Origin: Flavobacterium sp. UBA807
GTDB taxonomy: Bacteria; Bacteroidota; Bacteroidia; Flavobacteriales; Flavobacteriaceae
Assembly (NCBI GenBank): GCA_002296885.1
Contig: DBIH01000009.1
Location: forward strand, 1 to 8,956
Direction: 5' to 3'
DNA: 8,956 bases
Numbering within the stretch: the first letter of the stretch is position 1; every line of letters begins with the position of its first letter. Shown here one piece after another: positions 1-7,323 of the stretch. The notes beneath the pieces are model-generated. The model had not been told where the DNA came from. It saw nothing but the letters and a program-made list of their open reading frames with translations, and ran no database searches. Made by a program: the position numbers and the translations under genes.

Positions 1-387
1 CGTTGCACGTCTTCATGCCCGGCAAATCAAACCGGCAAAAAACTCTCGCCTCGTAAAATCATGATGGATACGCGTGACCGATTAGAAGAAGTAGGAAGGA
101 ATATTGATGCTAACAAAGGTACTTTTGTACCTGATAATAAATCGTTGCTGAATGATTACATCACTCCCGAAGAACTTTGGGCATGTACCTCATGCAACGC
201 CTGTGTTGAAGAATGTCCAGTAAATATCAGTCCGTTATCAATTATCATGGATATGAGAAGATACCTGGTAATGGAACAAAGTGCTGCACCTCAGTCGCTC
301 AATGCGATGATGACTAACATTGAAAATAATGGAGCGCCATGGCAGTACAGCCAACAGGACCGATTAAACTGGAAAAACGAAAATTAA
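1..387 (+). CDS. 4Fe-4S dicluster (Fe-S)-binding protein, C-terminal part (5' end outside window)
   Basis: The frame is open from the first base, so this is the last 128 codons of a longer gene; the ATG at 61 is internal. The visible part starts inside the first 4Fe-4S motif: cysteine codons 2 and 6, the latter in SSCP, look like its last two ligands. A complete second motif, CTSCNACVEECP, has cysteine codons at 184, 193, 202 and 214. Two such motifs followed by a helical tail are typical of the electron-transfer part of GlpC/HdrD/LutA-type Fe-S oxidoreductases. In Bacteroidota the full protein is, from memory, about 440 residues with an N-terminal membrane domain, which cannot be checked here. 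It probably passes electrons to the CCG-domain protein at 975-1766. The physiological donor and acceptor are unknown. Confidence 0.88.
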   Translation, partial: RCTSSCPANQTGKKLSPRKIMMDTRDRLEEVGRNIDANKGTFVPDNKSLLNDYITPEELWACTSCNACVEECPVNISPLSIIMDMRRYLVMEQSAAPQSLNAMMTNIENNGAPWQYSQQDRLNWKNEN

Positions 388-402
388 ATAAACTAAAAAC
401 AA

Positions 403-462
403 ATGACCATATATGTGAGGCTTGGGAATTTGTCAAATGAATGTGAAACAATAAAAAAGTAA
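403..462 (+). other. possible 19-codon small ORF in the gap before the HAD gene
   Basis: An ATG at 403 opens a 19-residue reading frame that ends in TAA at 460-462, four bases before the ATG of the HAD gene. It occupies almost the whole gap between the Fe-S gene and the HAD gene. The peptide, beginning MTIYVRLGN, has no recognised motif or signal sequence. It could be a translated leader or simply chance, since short frames are common in intergenic DNA. Confidence 0.12.
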
Positions 463-465
463 AAA

Positions 466-912
466 ATGAAAGCGGAAGACATTGACAAAAGTTTGCAAAG
501 TGTTACCCAAAACGGACAACATTTAAGCCCGATTTTGCCAAAAGGAATCAAGAATTATCTAATCGATATCGACGGAACCATCTGTGATGACATTCCAAAT
601 GAAGAGCCGGAAAGAATGCTGACAGCAGAGGTTTATCCTGACGCGTTGGCAACTTTGAATAAATGGTATGATGAAGGTCACATTATATTCTTCTTTACTT
701 CAAGAACGGAAGCTCACAGGGAATACACTGAAATCTGGTTGAAAAAACACGGATTCAAATACCACGGAATCCTATTCGGAAAACCTCGTGGAGGGAACTA
801 TCACTGGATTGATAATCACTTGGTGAAAGCTACCCGTTACAGAGGTAAGTTTACCAATTTGGTAGAAAAAGAAGTAACCATTCAGGTGTTCGATGACGAG
901 CACCATGATTAA
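466..912 (+). CDS. small HAD-superfamily phosphatase-like protein
   Basis: This 148-residue cytoplasmic protein carries the HAD signature motifs: DIDGT at 34-38 (nucleophile Asp34, general acid Asp36), Thr78-Ser79 in FFTSR, Lys106 before Pro107, and Asp116 in WIDNH as the motif IV metal ligand. No cap domain is inserted, so it belongs with compact HAD phosphatases that can accept large or polymeric substrates; the substrate is not evident. The usual second motif IV acidic residue is replaced by Asn117. The start is firm, because an in-frame stop lies at 460-462 and the next Met is at residue 51. From memory, close Flavobacterium homologs are sometimes labelled phosphoheptose isomerase, but no sugar-isomerase (SIS) fold features are visible and that name looks wrong. 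The gene sits between the two Fe-S genes on the same strand. Confidence 0.85.
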   Translation: MKAEDIDKSLQSVTQNGQHLSPILPKGIKNYLIDIDGTICDDIPNEEPERMLTAEVYPDALATLNKWYDEGHIIFFFTSRTEAHREYTEIWLKKHGFKYHGILFGKPRGGNYHWIDNHLVKATRYRGKFTNLVEKEVTIQVFDDEHHD

Positions 913-918
913 TATCAA

Positions 919-957
919 ATATTAGATATTAAATTTTAAATATTTAATATCTAATAT
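919..957. repeat. A/T-only perfect inverted repeat, 16-base arms
   Basis: The arms at 919-934 and 942-957 are exact reverse complements (one G or C per arm), separated by a 7-base A/T spacer at 935-941. The element fills most of the 62-base gap between the HAD gene and the CCG gene and ends 17 bases before the next start codon. Without a GC-rich stem and T run it is not a classical terminator. It may be a dispersed intergenic repeat or an mRNA processing or stability hairpin. Confidence 0.8.
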
Positions 958-974
958 CTTAAATCTAAAATTAT

Positions 975-1766
975 ATGTCAGAAGTGTTACATGTGCCAAC
1001 AATGGCAGAAATGATGGCTCAAGGCAAACAACCCGAAGTATTATTTTGGGTGGGATGTGCCGGTAGTTTTGATGACAGGGCAAAGAAAATCACCAAAGCA
1101 TTTGTGCGTATCTTAAATCGTGCAAATGTCGAGTTTGCTGTTTTGGGAACCGAAGAAAGTTGCACCGGTGATCCTGCAAAACGTGCAGGAAATGAATTCT
1201 TGTTTCAAATGCAGGCGATGATGAATATTGAAGTGCTGAATGCCTATGAAGCCAAGAAAATTGTTACTGCCTGCCCGCATTGCTTTAACACACTGAAAAA
1301 TGAGTATCCGGAATTGGGAGGAAAATATGAAGTTGTTCATCACACCGAATTCCTAAAATCATTGCTTGATAACGGGCGCCTAACTATTGAAGGCGGACAC
1401 TTCAAAGGAAAAAGAATTACGTTTCACGATCCATGTTATCTGGGAAGAGCGAATAACGTTTATGAAGCACCAAGGGATTTAATACAGAAACTTGATGCCG
1501 AACTGGTTGAAATGAAACGCTCTCGCGCCAATGGCTTATGCTGTGGTGCCGGAGGAGCTCAAATGTTCAAGGAGCCTGAAGCTGGAAATAAAGACATCAA
1601 TGTTGAAAGAACCGAAGATGCCTTGGAAACCCAACCTGAAATCATTGCTGCCGGATGTCCATTCTGCAATACAATGATGACCGATGGTGTAAAAGCTAAA
1701 GAAAAAGAAGCTGAAATCAAGGTAATGGATGTCGCTGAATTAATAGCCAACGCTCAGGATTTATAA
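975..1766 (+). CDS. CCG-domain (Fe-S)-binding protein, HdrB/GlpC/LutA-like
   Basis: This 263-residue protein contains two cysteine-rich CCG modules. Module one uses Cys28 (GCAGS), Cys63 (SCTGD, where the family often has a CC pair), Cys100 and Cys103 (CPHC). Module two uses Cys154 (FHDPCYLGR), Cys189-Cys190 (LCCGAGG), Cys228 and Cys231 (CPFC). In heterodisulfide reductase subunit HdrB such modules bind noncubane Fe-S clusters at the catalytic site; GlpC and LutA are related. The first module lacking the CC pair suggests that only the second holds a full HdrB-type cluster. There is no ferredoxin motif, signal peptide or membrane segment, so the 4Fe-4S protein at 1-387 is the obvious partner. 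An in-frame stop at 966-968 supports the ATG at 975. Substrate unknown. Confidence 0.88.
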   Translation: MSEVLHVPTMAEMMAQGKQPEVLFWVGCAGSFDDRAKKITKAFVRILNRANVEFAVLGTEESCTGDPAKRAGNEFLFQMQAMMNIEVLNAYEAKKIVTACPHCFNTLKNEYPELGGKYEVVHHTEFLKSLLDNGRLTIEGGHFKGKRITFHDPCYLGRANNVYEAPRDLIQKLDAELVEMKRSRANGLCCGAGGAQMFKEPEAGNKDINVERTEDALETQPEIIAAGCPFCNTMMTDGVKAKEKEAEIKVMDVAELIANAQDL

Positions 1767-1905
1767 CAGTTGCAGAAACCTGAGTTTTTCTCTATTCACA
1801 AAAAAGAAGCCTACAAATACTAAAACAGATTTCCTTCCGTTTTATGGTGGTAAGAATACTTGTTTTGGATTTGCTTCACAATTTTAAAAACCGATAAATC
1901 ATAAA

Positions 1906-2517
1906 ATGAAAAAAATCACATTTACAACGTTATTATTACTGGTATTCATAAATACAAATGCTCAGGATATTTTAGAAACTGTTACAAAGGAAGTTTGTTC
2001 TTGTATTGAGAGCAAAAAAGAAAGCATGAAAGGGTTGCCTCAAAACCAGCTTCAGACCCAATTGGGCTTATGCATGCTTGCCAGTTATAATAATCACGAG
2101 AGTGTTGTAAAAGCAAAATATGGTGATGTTATGGCTGATGAAAAAAATATGGAAAAATTCGCCGAAGCTATCGGAATGAAAATGGTTACGATCTGCCCGG
2201 AAACATTGATGTCTATTGCAGGTGCAATGGGTGAAGGTGGAGAGGATACGGCAACGGCTGCAGAAGTTAAGTCTGTTGAAGGGACAATTACCGAAATCAA
2301 AAACGATCAATTCACCACGATTTCAGTGAAAGATAAAAATTCAAGAATGTATACTTTTTTGGTGTTGAACTACTTTGATACTTCAAGTTTGATTATCGGA
2401 AACGAACTTAATAAAAACAACTCAGTAATAATTAAATATTCTGAAGTGGAATTGTATGATAACAAAGCAAAGGAATTTCGTTTTTACAAAGTAATCTCAG
2501 GAATCGAAAAAAAATAA
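1906..2517 (+). CDS. secreted protein of unknown function with four cysteines and a beta-rich C-terminal region
   Basis: The 203-residue product has a clear signal peptide (lysines at 2-3, hydrophobic core about 7-15, likely cleavage after Ala19 in NTNAQ). There is no lipobox, so it should be soluble in the periplasm or secreted. The mature N-terminal part is helical and has four cysteines at 31, 33, 56 and 97, suggesting two disulfides. After an Ala/Glu/Gly-rich linker near 108-125, residues about 126-200 form alternating hydrophobic strands reminiscent of a small OB-like barrel; that fold is inferred from the pattern only. I do not recognise the family. It leads a tight cluster: the next gene starts 3 bases after its stop. 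A 139-base gap upstream suggests its own promoter, but I could not find a clean Bacteroidota promoter there. Confidence 0.75.
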   Translation: MKKITFTTLLLLVFINTNAQDILETVTKEVCSCIESKKESMKGLPQNQLQTQLGLCMLASYNNHESVVKAKYGDVMADEKNMEKFAEAIGMKMVTICPETLMSIAGAMGEGGEDTATAAEVKSVEGTITEIKNDQFTTISVKDKNSRMYTFLVLNYFDTSSLIIGNELNKNNSVIIKYSEVELYDNKAKEFRFYKVISGIEKK

Positions 2518-2520
2518 ATT

Positions 2521-3003
2521 ATGTACGTTCCTTTTGAAAATCTACCCGAAAACTCCAGAATTTGGATTTATCCATCCAACCGAAAATTTTCTGATGAAGA
2601 ACTGACTGAAATCGAAAATGATTTAAAAGCATTTATCGAAAACTGGTCGGCTCACGGAACAGGTCTGGAAGCTTCATACCTTTTGAAATACAATCGATTC
2701 ATCATTATCGCTGTTAATCAGGAAGTGCAGCAGGCAACGGGTTGTTCTATTGATTCTTCGGTTGCATTTATCCAAAATCTTGAGCAAAAATATAAAGTTG
2801 ATTTATTGGATAAGATGAATGTGACTTTTAAAAACGGAGAACATATCGCACACAAATCACTAATCGATTTCAAGCGAATGGCCAAAGAAAAAGCGGTTAC
2901 AGCCAATACAATTGTCTTTAATAATTTGGTAAATAGTATTGAAGAATTCAACGAAAGCTGGGAAGTTCCGGCTGGTGAGAGCTGGCACAGTCGTTTCTTT
3001 TAA
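2521..3003 (+). CDS. conserved Bacteroidota protein of unknown function (often mislabelled ABC transporter ATPase)
   Basis: This 160-residue, probably cytoplasmic protein has no signal peptide or membrane segment. Visible features are an N-terminal stretch rich in aromatic residues and proline, a central hydrophobic strand (RFIIIAV, about 59-65) followed by a TGCSIDSS segment around 73-80, and a C-terminal end in WHSRFF. From memory, homologs across Flavobacteriia are labelled ABC transporter ATPase, but there is no Walker A P-loop, no ABC signature and no Walker B motif, so that label is not supported. The ATG lies 3 bases after the preceding stop and the stop lies 9 bases before the GH3 lipoprotein start, so cotranscription is very likely. 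Function unknown. Confidence 0.8.
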   Translation: MYVPFENLPENSRIWIYPSNRKFSDEELTEIENDLKAFIENWSAHGTGLEASYLLKYNRFIIIAVNQEVQQATGCSIDSSVAFIQNLEQKYKVDLLDKMNVTFKNGEHIAHKSLIDFKRMAKEKAVTANTIVFNNLVNSIEEFNESWEVPAGESWHSRFF

Positions 3004-3012
3004 TTCATTTTT

Positions 3013-6000
3013 ATGAAAGGTTTTTTCTTCAAAATAGGCTTATTTGCAGCATTACTGTTTTTGGTAACGAATTGTTCGTCAACCAAAGCGGTGAAGTCAG
3101 TACCTGTAGATATAGGAAGACCTGATCTTCCGGGCGAGCCACAAGAAGAAATTCCCATTAATGAAGAAGTTTACATTCAACGCAATAAGGCTGACCGAAA
3201 AAACTTTTTCCCTGAAACGGAAATGGAAACCCGTTGGGTTGATAGTGTTTATAATCAATTGTCTTTTGATGAAAAAGTGGGGCAGTTATTCATGGTGGCC
3301 GCCTATTCCAACAAAGATGCCACACATATTGCCGATGTCGAGAAACTGGTCACCGAGAATAAAGTAGGCGGATTAATTTTCTTTCAGGGCGGACCAATGC
3401 GCCAGGCAAGGCTAACCAACAGATATCAATCACTTGCTAAAGTACCTTTGTTTATTGGGATTGATGCCGAATGGGGATTGAGCATGCGTATCGATTCTAC
3501 TTTCCGTTATCCGTTCAACATGACTTTGGGCGCCATCAGGGATTTGAAACTGATTGAGAAAGTCGGAACGAGTATGGCTCAGGAAAGCAAACGAATGGGA
3601 ATCCATTTCAATTTTGCTCCAGTTTTGGATATCAATACCAATCCAAAAAATCCAATCATTGGCTATCGTTCTTTTGGTGAAAATAAAGTCAATGTAACTG
3701 AGCATGCCTTAGCTTTGATGAAAGGTGTACAGAGTCAAGGTATATTTTCTACCGGAAAACATTTTCCGGGACACGGCGATACCGCAACCGATTCACACTT
3801 GGCATTACCTGTTGTAAAAGCTTCTTTAGATCATTTAGAAAAAATTGAACTCTATCCCTACAAACGAATGTTTGATGAAGGTCTGGTTTCTGTAATGGTC
3901 GCGCATTTAAATGTGCCGAGTTTGGAACCAAGAGTAGGTTATCCGACTTCGGTTTCTCCAAGAGTAGTTACAGATTTGCTACGGGGTGAATTAGGTTTTG
4001 ACGGACTGATTTTTACCGACGCTTTAAATATGAAAGGTGCGGCCAATTTCAGAAGCCCTGGCGAACTTGACCTTGAAGCGTTCCTTGCCGGAAATGACAT
4101 TCTGCTTTTTCCTGAAAATGTTTCATTGGCTGAAGAAAAAATCTGTGTGGCGTATCAGGACGGAATTATTTCTGAAGACCGGTTAGCCCAATCAGTGAAG
4201 AAGATTTTGCATTATAAATACAAAGCAGGTTTGAATAAATACAAACCTATTGAAGGCATCAACCTGCATAATGATTTGAATCCGATATCAGATTTGTCGC
4301 TGCAGTATGAATTGTATGAAAATGCGGTTACTGTTGTAAAAAATGACGGAAACATTCTACCGATTAAGAATCTGAATCAAAAAATTGCTTACGTAAAACT
4401 GGGCGATGACAACAATAGTTCTTTTGTAAGTACGTTAAAAAAATATACAGAAGTTACCGAAGTTCCGATGACTAATATCGATACACTGATGACGAAACTT
4501 AATGATTACGAAACGGTAATCATCGGTTATCACAAATCGGATAAATCCTGGTGGAAATCTCCTGAATTGACAGTTTCCGAAATGCAGATGATTGATTCCA
4601 TCGCTTCTAAAAAGAAAGTTATCCTAGATTGCTTTGCAAAACCTTATGCATTGTCAAGAATACTAAATTTTGATGAACTGCCTGGCGTAATTATTTCCTA
4701 TCAGAATGGAGATGTTGCACAGGAAGTTTCGGCCGAATTGATTTTTGGTGCTGTTGATGCCAAAGGATTGCTTCCGGTTTCCATCAATAATAATTTGAAA
4801 GCTGGTTACGGAATTACGACGCAAAAACTCAATCGTTTAGGGTTTTCCACACCTGAAAGTGTTGGAATGAGCTCCGAAAAACTGAAGCAGATTGAAACCT
4901 ATGCCCAAAAAGCCATTGACGGTAAAATGGCTCCGGGAATGCAGATTCTCGTTGCCCGAAAGGGAAAAATCATTTACCAGAAATCATTTGGAAAACAAAC
5001 TTATGAAGGAGATGTTAAAGTTAAAAACACCGATTTGTATGATGTCGCTTCTGTAACCAAAATGGTAGCTACATTACCAAATGTAATGAAAGTTTATGAC
5101 CAGAAGAAAGTCACCCTCGAAACCACTTTGGGCGAAATGCTACCGATGTTCAAAGGTTCCAATAAACAAAATATAACGTTTAAGGAATTGCTTTCTCATT
5201 ATGGAAGAATGCAGGCATGGATTCCGTTCTATAAAGCGACGCTTGATTCAGCAAAAATGCCTTTAGATAAATATTACAAAAAAGTCTACACCGAAGGATT
5301 TACCAAACGCGTTTCTGATAGTTTGTATCTGCGCGATGATTATCACGATACGATTATGCAAAAAATTATCAAGAGTCCTTTGATTGATAAAAAAGAATAT
5401 CGTTACAGCGATTTCACATTCATCATTCTAAAACAATATTTAGAAAAAGTAATGGGAAGGCATCTGGATGAACTGGCTACTGAGAATTTCTATAAGTCTC
5501 TCGGTATGAATAATACTTTGTACAATCCATTGACTAAGTTTGACAAAAGCAGAATTGCTCCAACTGAAATTGATACGTATTTCCGTCATACAACGATTCA
5601 GGGATATGTTCACGATATGGAAGCAGCCATGGAAGACGGTGTTGGCGGGCATGCCGGGATTTTCTCCAATGCCATAGACATAGCCAAAATGATGCAGATG
5701 TATCTGCAAAAAGGAAATTATGGTGGCATACAATATTTTTCAGAAGCAACTTTTAATGATTTTAATACCTGTTGGTTTTGTGCCGAAGGCAATCGTCGCG
5801 GTTTAGGATTTGACAAACCACAATTAAGCGGTGGCGGACCAACCTGTGGCTGTGTTTCGATGTCGAGTTTTGGTCATACCGGCTTTACAGGAACAATGGC
5901 TTGGGCTGATCCGGCAACACAAATCGTATATGTTTTCCTGTCTAACAGGACTTATCCTGATTCTAATTTACCTAATGCACTTTCGAAAGAAAACATTCGC

Positions 6001-6045
6001 GAAGATATTCAACGTGTGATTCAGGAGGCAATTATTGATAAATAA
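3013..6045 (+). CDS. GH3 beta-N-acetylglucosaminidase fused to a serine beta-lactamase-family domain, lipoprotein
   Basis: This 1010-residue lipoprotein has a type II signal ending at Cys21 (LVTNC, with Asn at -1). Residues about 76-410 are a GH3 barrel of the NagZ type: KHFPGHGDT at 249-257, the D260-S-H262 pair expected to act as acid/base dyad, and nucleophile Asp336 in TDALNMKG. Residues about 430-600 resemble the GH3 C-terminal alpha/beta domain. From about 617 follows a class C beta-lactamase/esterase-type serine hydrolase with S680-V-T-K683, Y798-S-D800 (family VIII-like YSD rather than YSN) and H955-T-G957. By family knowledge the GH3 part removes beta-linked GlcNAc from muropeptides or chitooligosaccharides. 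The second domain could act on stem peptides, amides or esters, but its substrate is not determinable here. All catalytic motifs look intact. Four cysteines (920, 923, 945, 947) precede the HTG motif. Location: periplasmic membrane face or outer membrane. Confidence 0.92.
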   Translation: MKGFFFKIGLFAALLFLVTNCSSTKAVKSVPVDIGRPDLPGEPQEEIPINEEVYIQRNKADRKNFFPETEMETRWVDSVYNQLSFDEKVGQLFMVAAYSNKDATHIADVEKLVTENKVGGLIFFQGGPMRQARLTNRYQSLAKVPLFIGIDAEWGLSMRIDSTFRYPFNMTLGAIRDLKLIEKVGTSMAQESKRMGIHFNFAPVLDINTNPKNPIIGYRSFGENKVNVTEHALALMKGVQSQGIFSTGKHFPGHGDTATDSHLALPVVKASLDHLEKIELYPYKRMFDEGLVSVMVAHLNVPSLEPRVGYPTSVSPRVVTDLLRGELGFDGLIFTDALNMKGAANFRSPGELDLEAFLAGNDILLFPENVSLAEEKICVAYQDGIISEDRLAQSVKKILHYKYKAGLNKYKPIEGINLHNDLNPISDLSLQYELYENAVTVVKNDGNILPIKNLNQKIAYVKLGDDNNSSFVSTLKKYTEVTEVPMTNIDTLMTKLNDYETVIIGYHKSDKSWWKSPELTVSEMQMIDSIASKKKVILDCFAKPYALSRILNFDELPGVIISYQNGDVAQEVSAELIFGAVDAKGLLPVSINNNLKAGYGITTQKLNRLGFSTPESVGMSSEKLKQIETYAQKAIDGKMAPGMQILVARKGKIIYQKSFGKQTYEGDVKVKNTDLYDVASVTKMVATLPNVMKVYDQKKVTLETTLGEMLPMFKGSNKQNITFKELLSHYGRMQAWIPFYKATLDSAKMPLDKYYKKVYTEGFTKRVSDSLYLRDDYHDTIMQKIIKSPLIDKKEYRYSDFTFIILKQYLEKVMGRHLDELATENFYKSLGMNNTLYNPLTKFDKSRIAPTEIDTYFRHTTIQGYVHDMEAAMEDGVGGHAGIFSNAIDIAKMMQMYLQKGNYGGIQYFSEATFNDFNTCWFCAEGNRRGLGFDKPQLSGGGPTCGCVSMSSFGHTGFTGTMAWADPATQIVYVFLSNRTYPDSNLPNALSKENIREDIQRVIQEAIIDK

Positions 6046-6124
6046 TCTTTAACGCTTTTTTAGATTTTATAGTTGCAATTTTCCTTAAATTCGTGTTACT
6101 AAAAACATTTGATATTAAGAGGAG

Positions 6125-6163
6125 GAAGTCCAGTAGACTTCAGGTATACGAACTTTAGTTCGT
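6125..6163 (+). promoter_or_regulatory. two tandem small hairpins in the bshA leader
   Basis: Hairpin one pairs 6125-6130 with 6136-6141 (GAAGTC/GACTTC, 5-base loop). Hairpin two pairs 6148-6153 with 6158-6163 (ACGAAC/GTTCGT, 4-base loop). A competing pairing of AGGAA at 6123-6127 with TTCCT at 6164-6168 would break the first stem, so two alternative folds are possible. They lie 26-65 bases before the bshA ATG. They match no riboswitch class I can name. A regulatory role is inference only. Confidence 0.4.
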
Positions 6164-6189
6164 TTCCTTATGTCAATTTAAAATATAAC

Positions 6190-7323
6190 ATGAAAATAGC
6201 CATTGTATGTTACCCAACCTTTGGAGGTAGTGGAGTAGTAGCAACAGAATTAGGACTGGAACTTGCACATCGCGGTCACGAAATCCATTTCATTACCTAT
6301 CGTCAGCCCGTACGTCTTGCACTTTTAAACTCAAATGTGCATTACCATGAAGTTAATGTACCCGAATATCCTTTGTTCCATTATCAGCCTTATGAATTGG
6401 CATTGTCCAGTAAATTGGTTGATATGGTCAAGCTTTATAAAATAGAATTGTTGCATGTACATTATGCGATTCCACACGCTTACGCGGGTTATATGGCAAA
6501 GCAGATGTTGAAAAGTGAAGGCATTTCAATTCCTATGGTAACAACACTTCACGGTACTGATATTACGCTGGTTGGAAATCATCCGGTATATAAACCTGCA
6601 GTAACTTTCAGCATTAATAAATCGGATATAGTGACATCAGTTTCCCAAAGTTTGAAAGATGATACTTTGCGTCTTTTCAATATCAAAAAGGAAATTCATG
6701 TGATTCCGAATTTTATAGAGTTGGAGAAAACACGAAACGAAAGCCAGATTTCCTGTAACCGATCGGTGATGGCAAAAAAAGAAGAGCGGATTGTAACGCA
6801 TATCAGTAACTTCAGAAGAGTAAAACGCATTCCAGACATCATTAAAATCTTTCATAAAATACAAGAAAAAATTCCGGCCAAATTAATGATGGTAGGCGAT
6901 GGTCCGGAAAAACCAAAAGCAGAGCAATTGTGTGCAGAACTTGGTATAGAAGACAAAGTAATTTTCTTTGGAAACAGCCATGAAATCGATCAGATTTTGT
7001 CTTATACCGATTTGTTTTTATTGCCATCAGAAACCGAAAGCTTTGGTTTAGCAGCACTTGAAGCGATGGCATGGAGTGTTCCCGTTATTTCTACCAATTC
7101 AGGCGGTTTGCCCGAAGTTAATTTTGATGGTATTTCGGGTTACCTGAGCAATGTTGGCGATGTTGATAGCATGGCTGAAAAAGCATTGAGAATTTTATCT
7201 GACGATACGGTTTTGAAACAATTTAAAGAAAATGCCTTAAATACAGCAAAACAGTTTGACATTAAAAATATTTTGCCACTTTATGAAAAATTGTATCATC
7301 AGGCTCTAAATAAATCAAAATGA
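6190..7323 (+). CDS. bshA: BshA, N-acetyl-alpha-D-glucosaminyl L-malate synthase
   Basis: This is a GT4 retaining glycosyltransferase that transfers GlcNAc from UDP-GlcNAc to L-malate, the first step of bacillithiol synthesis in the cytoplasm. From ATG 6190 it has 377 residues, the usual BshA length, and opens MKIAIVCYPTFGGSG, closely matching the Bacillus subtilis enzyme. Further signs are HFITYR, the HVHYAIPHAYAGYMAKQ segment, HGTD at 121-124, an IPNFIE segment, and the GT4 EX7E motif Glu283-Glu291 (ESFGLAALE) followed by GGLPEV. The frame stays open upstream to a TTG at 6109, but those 27 codons cover leader hairpins and lack family similarity, so I reject them. Its TGA overlaps the next ATG. 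No bshB or bshC is in the window; they would be needed elsewhere for bacillithiol. Confidence 0.95.
   Translation: MKIAIVCYPTFGGSGVVATELGLELAHRGHEIHFITYRQPVRLALLNSNVHYHEVNVPEYPLFHYQPYELALSSKLVDMVKLYKIELLHVHYAIPHAYAGYMAKQMLKSEGISIPMVTTLHGTDITLVGNHPVYKPAVTFSINKSDIVTSVSQSLKDDTLRLFNIKKEIHVIPNFIELEKTRNESQISCNRSVMAKKEERIVTHISNFRRVKRIPDIIKIFHKIQEKIPAKLMMVGDGPEKPKAEQLCAELGIEDKVIFFGNSHEIDQILSYTDLFLLPSETESFGLAALEAMAWSVPVISTNSGGLPEVNFDGISGYLSNVGDVDSMAEKALRILSDDTVLKQFKENALNTAKQFDIKNILPLYEKLYHQALNKSK

Noticed and set aside
61..63. ATG at 61 as the start of the first Fe-S gene
   Set aside because: The frame is open to base 1 and the upstream codons contain ligand cysteines of a 4Fe-4S motif, so this Met is internal.
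1113..1750. Minus-strand reading frames inside the CCG gene
   Set aside because: They lie antisense to a gene with a full set of conserved cysteine motifs and show no domain, signal or start context.
1822..1845. TAAAAC/GTTTTA inverted repeat in the gap after the CCG gene
   Set aside because: Only six paired bases with a 12-base loop and no T run; expected by chance in AT-rich DNA.
6068..6111. Promoter-like TATAGTTG and AACATTTG ahead of bshA
   Set aside because: Each has one mismatch to TAnnTTTG and neither has a -33 element at acceptable spacing.
6109..6189. Upstream TTG start adding 27 residues to BshA
   Set aside because: The extra residues cover leader hairpins and precede the normal family N terminus; ATG 6190 gives the standard length.
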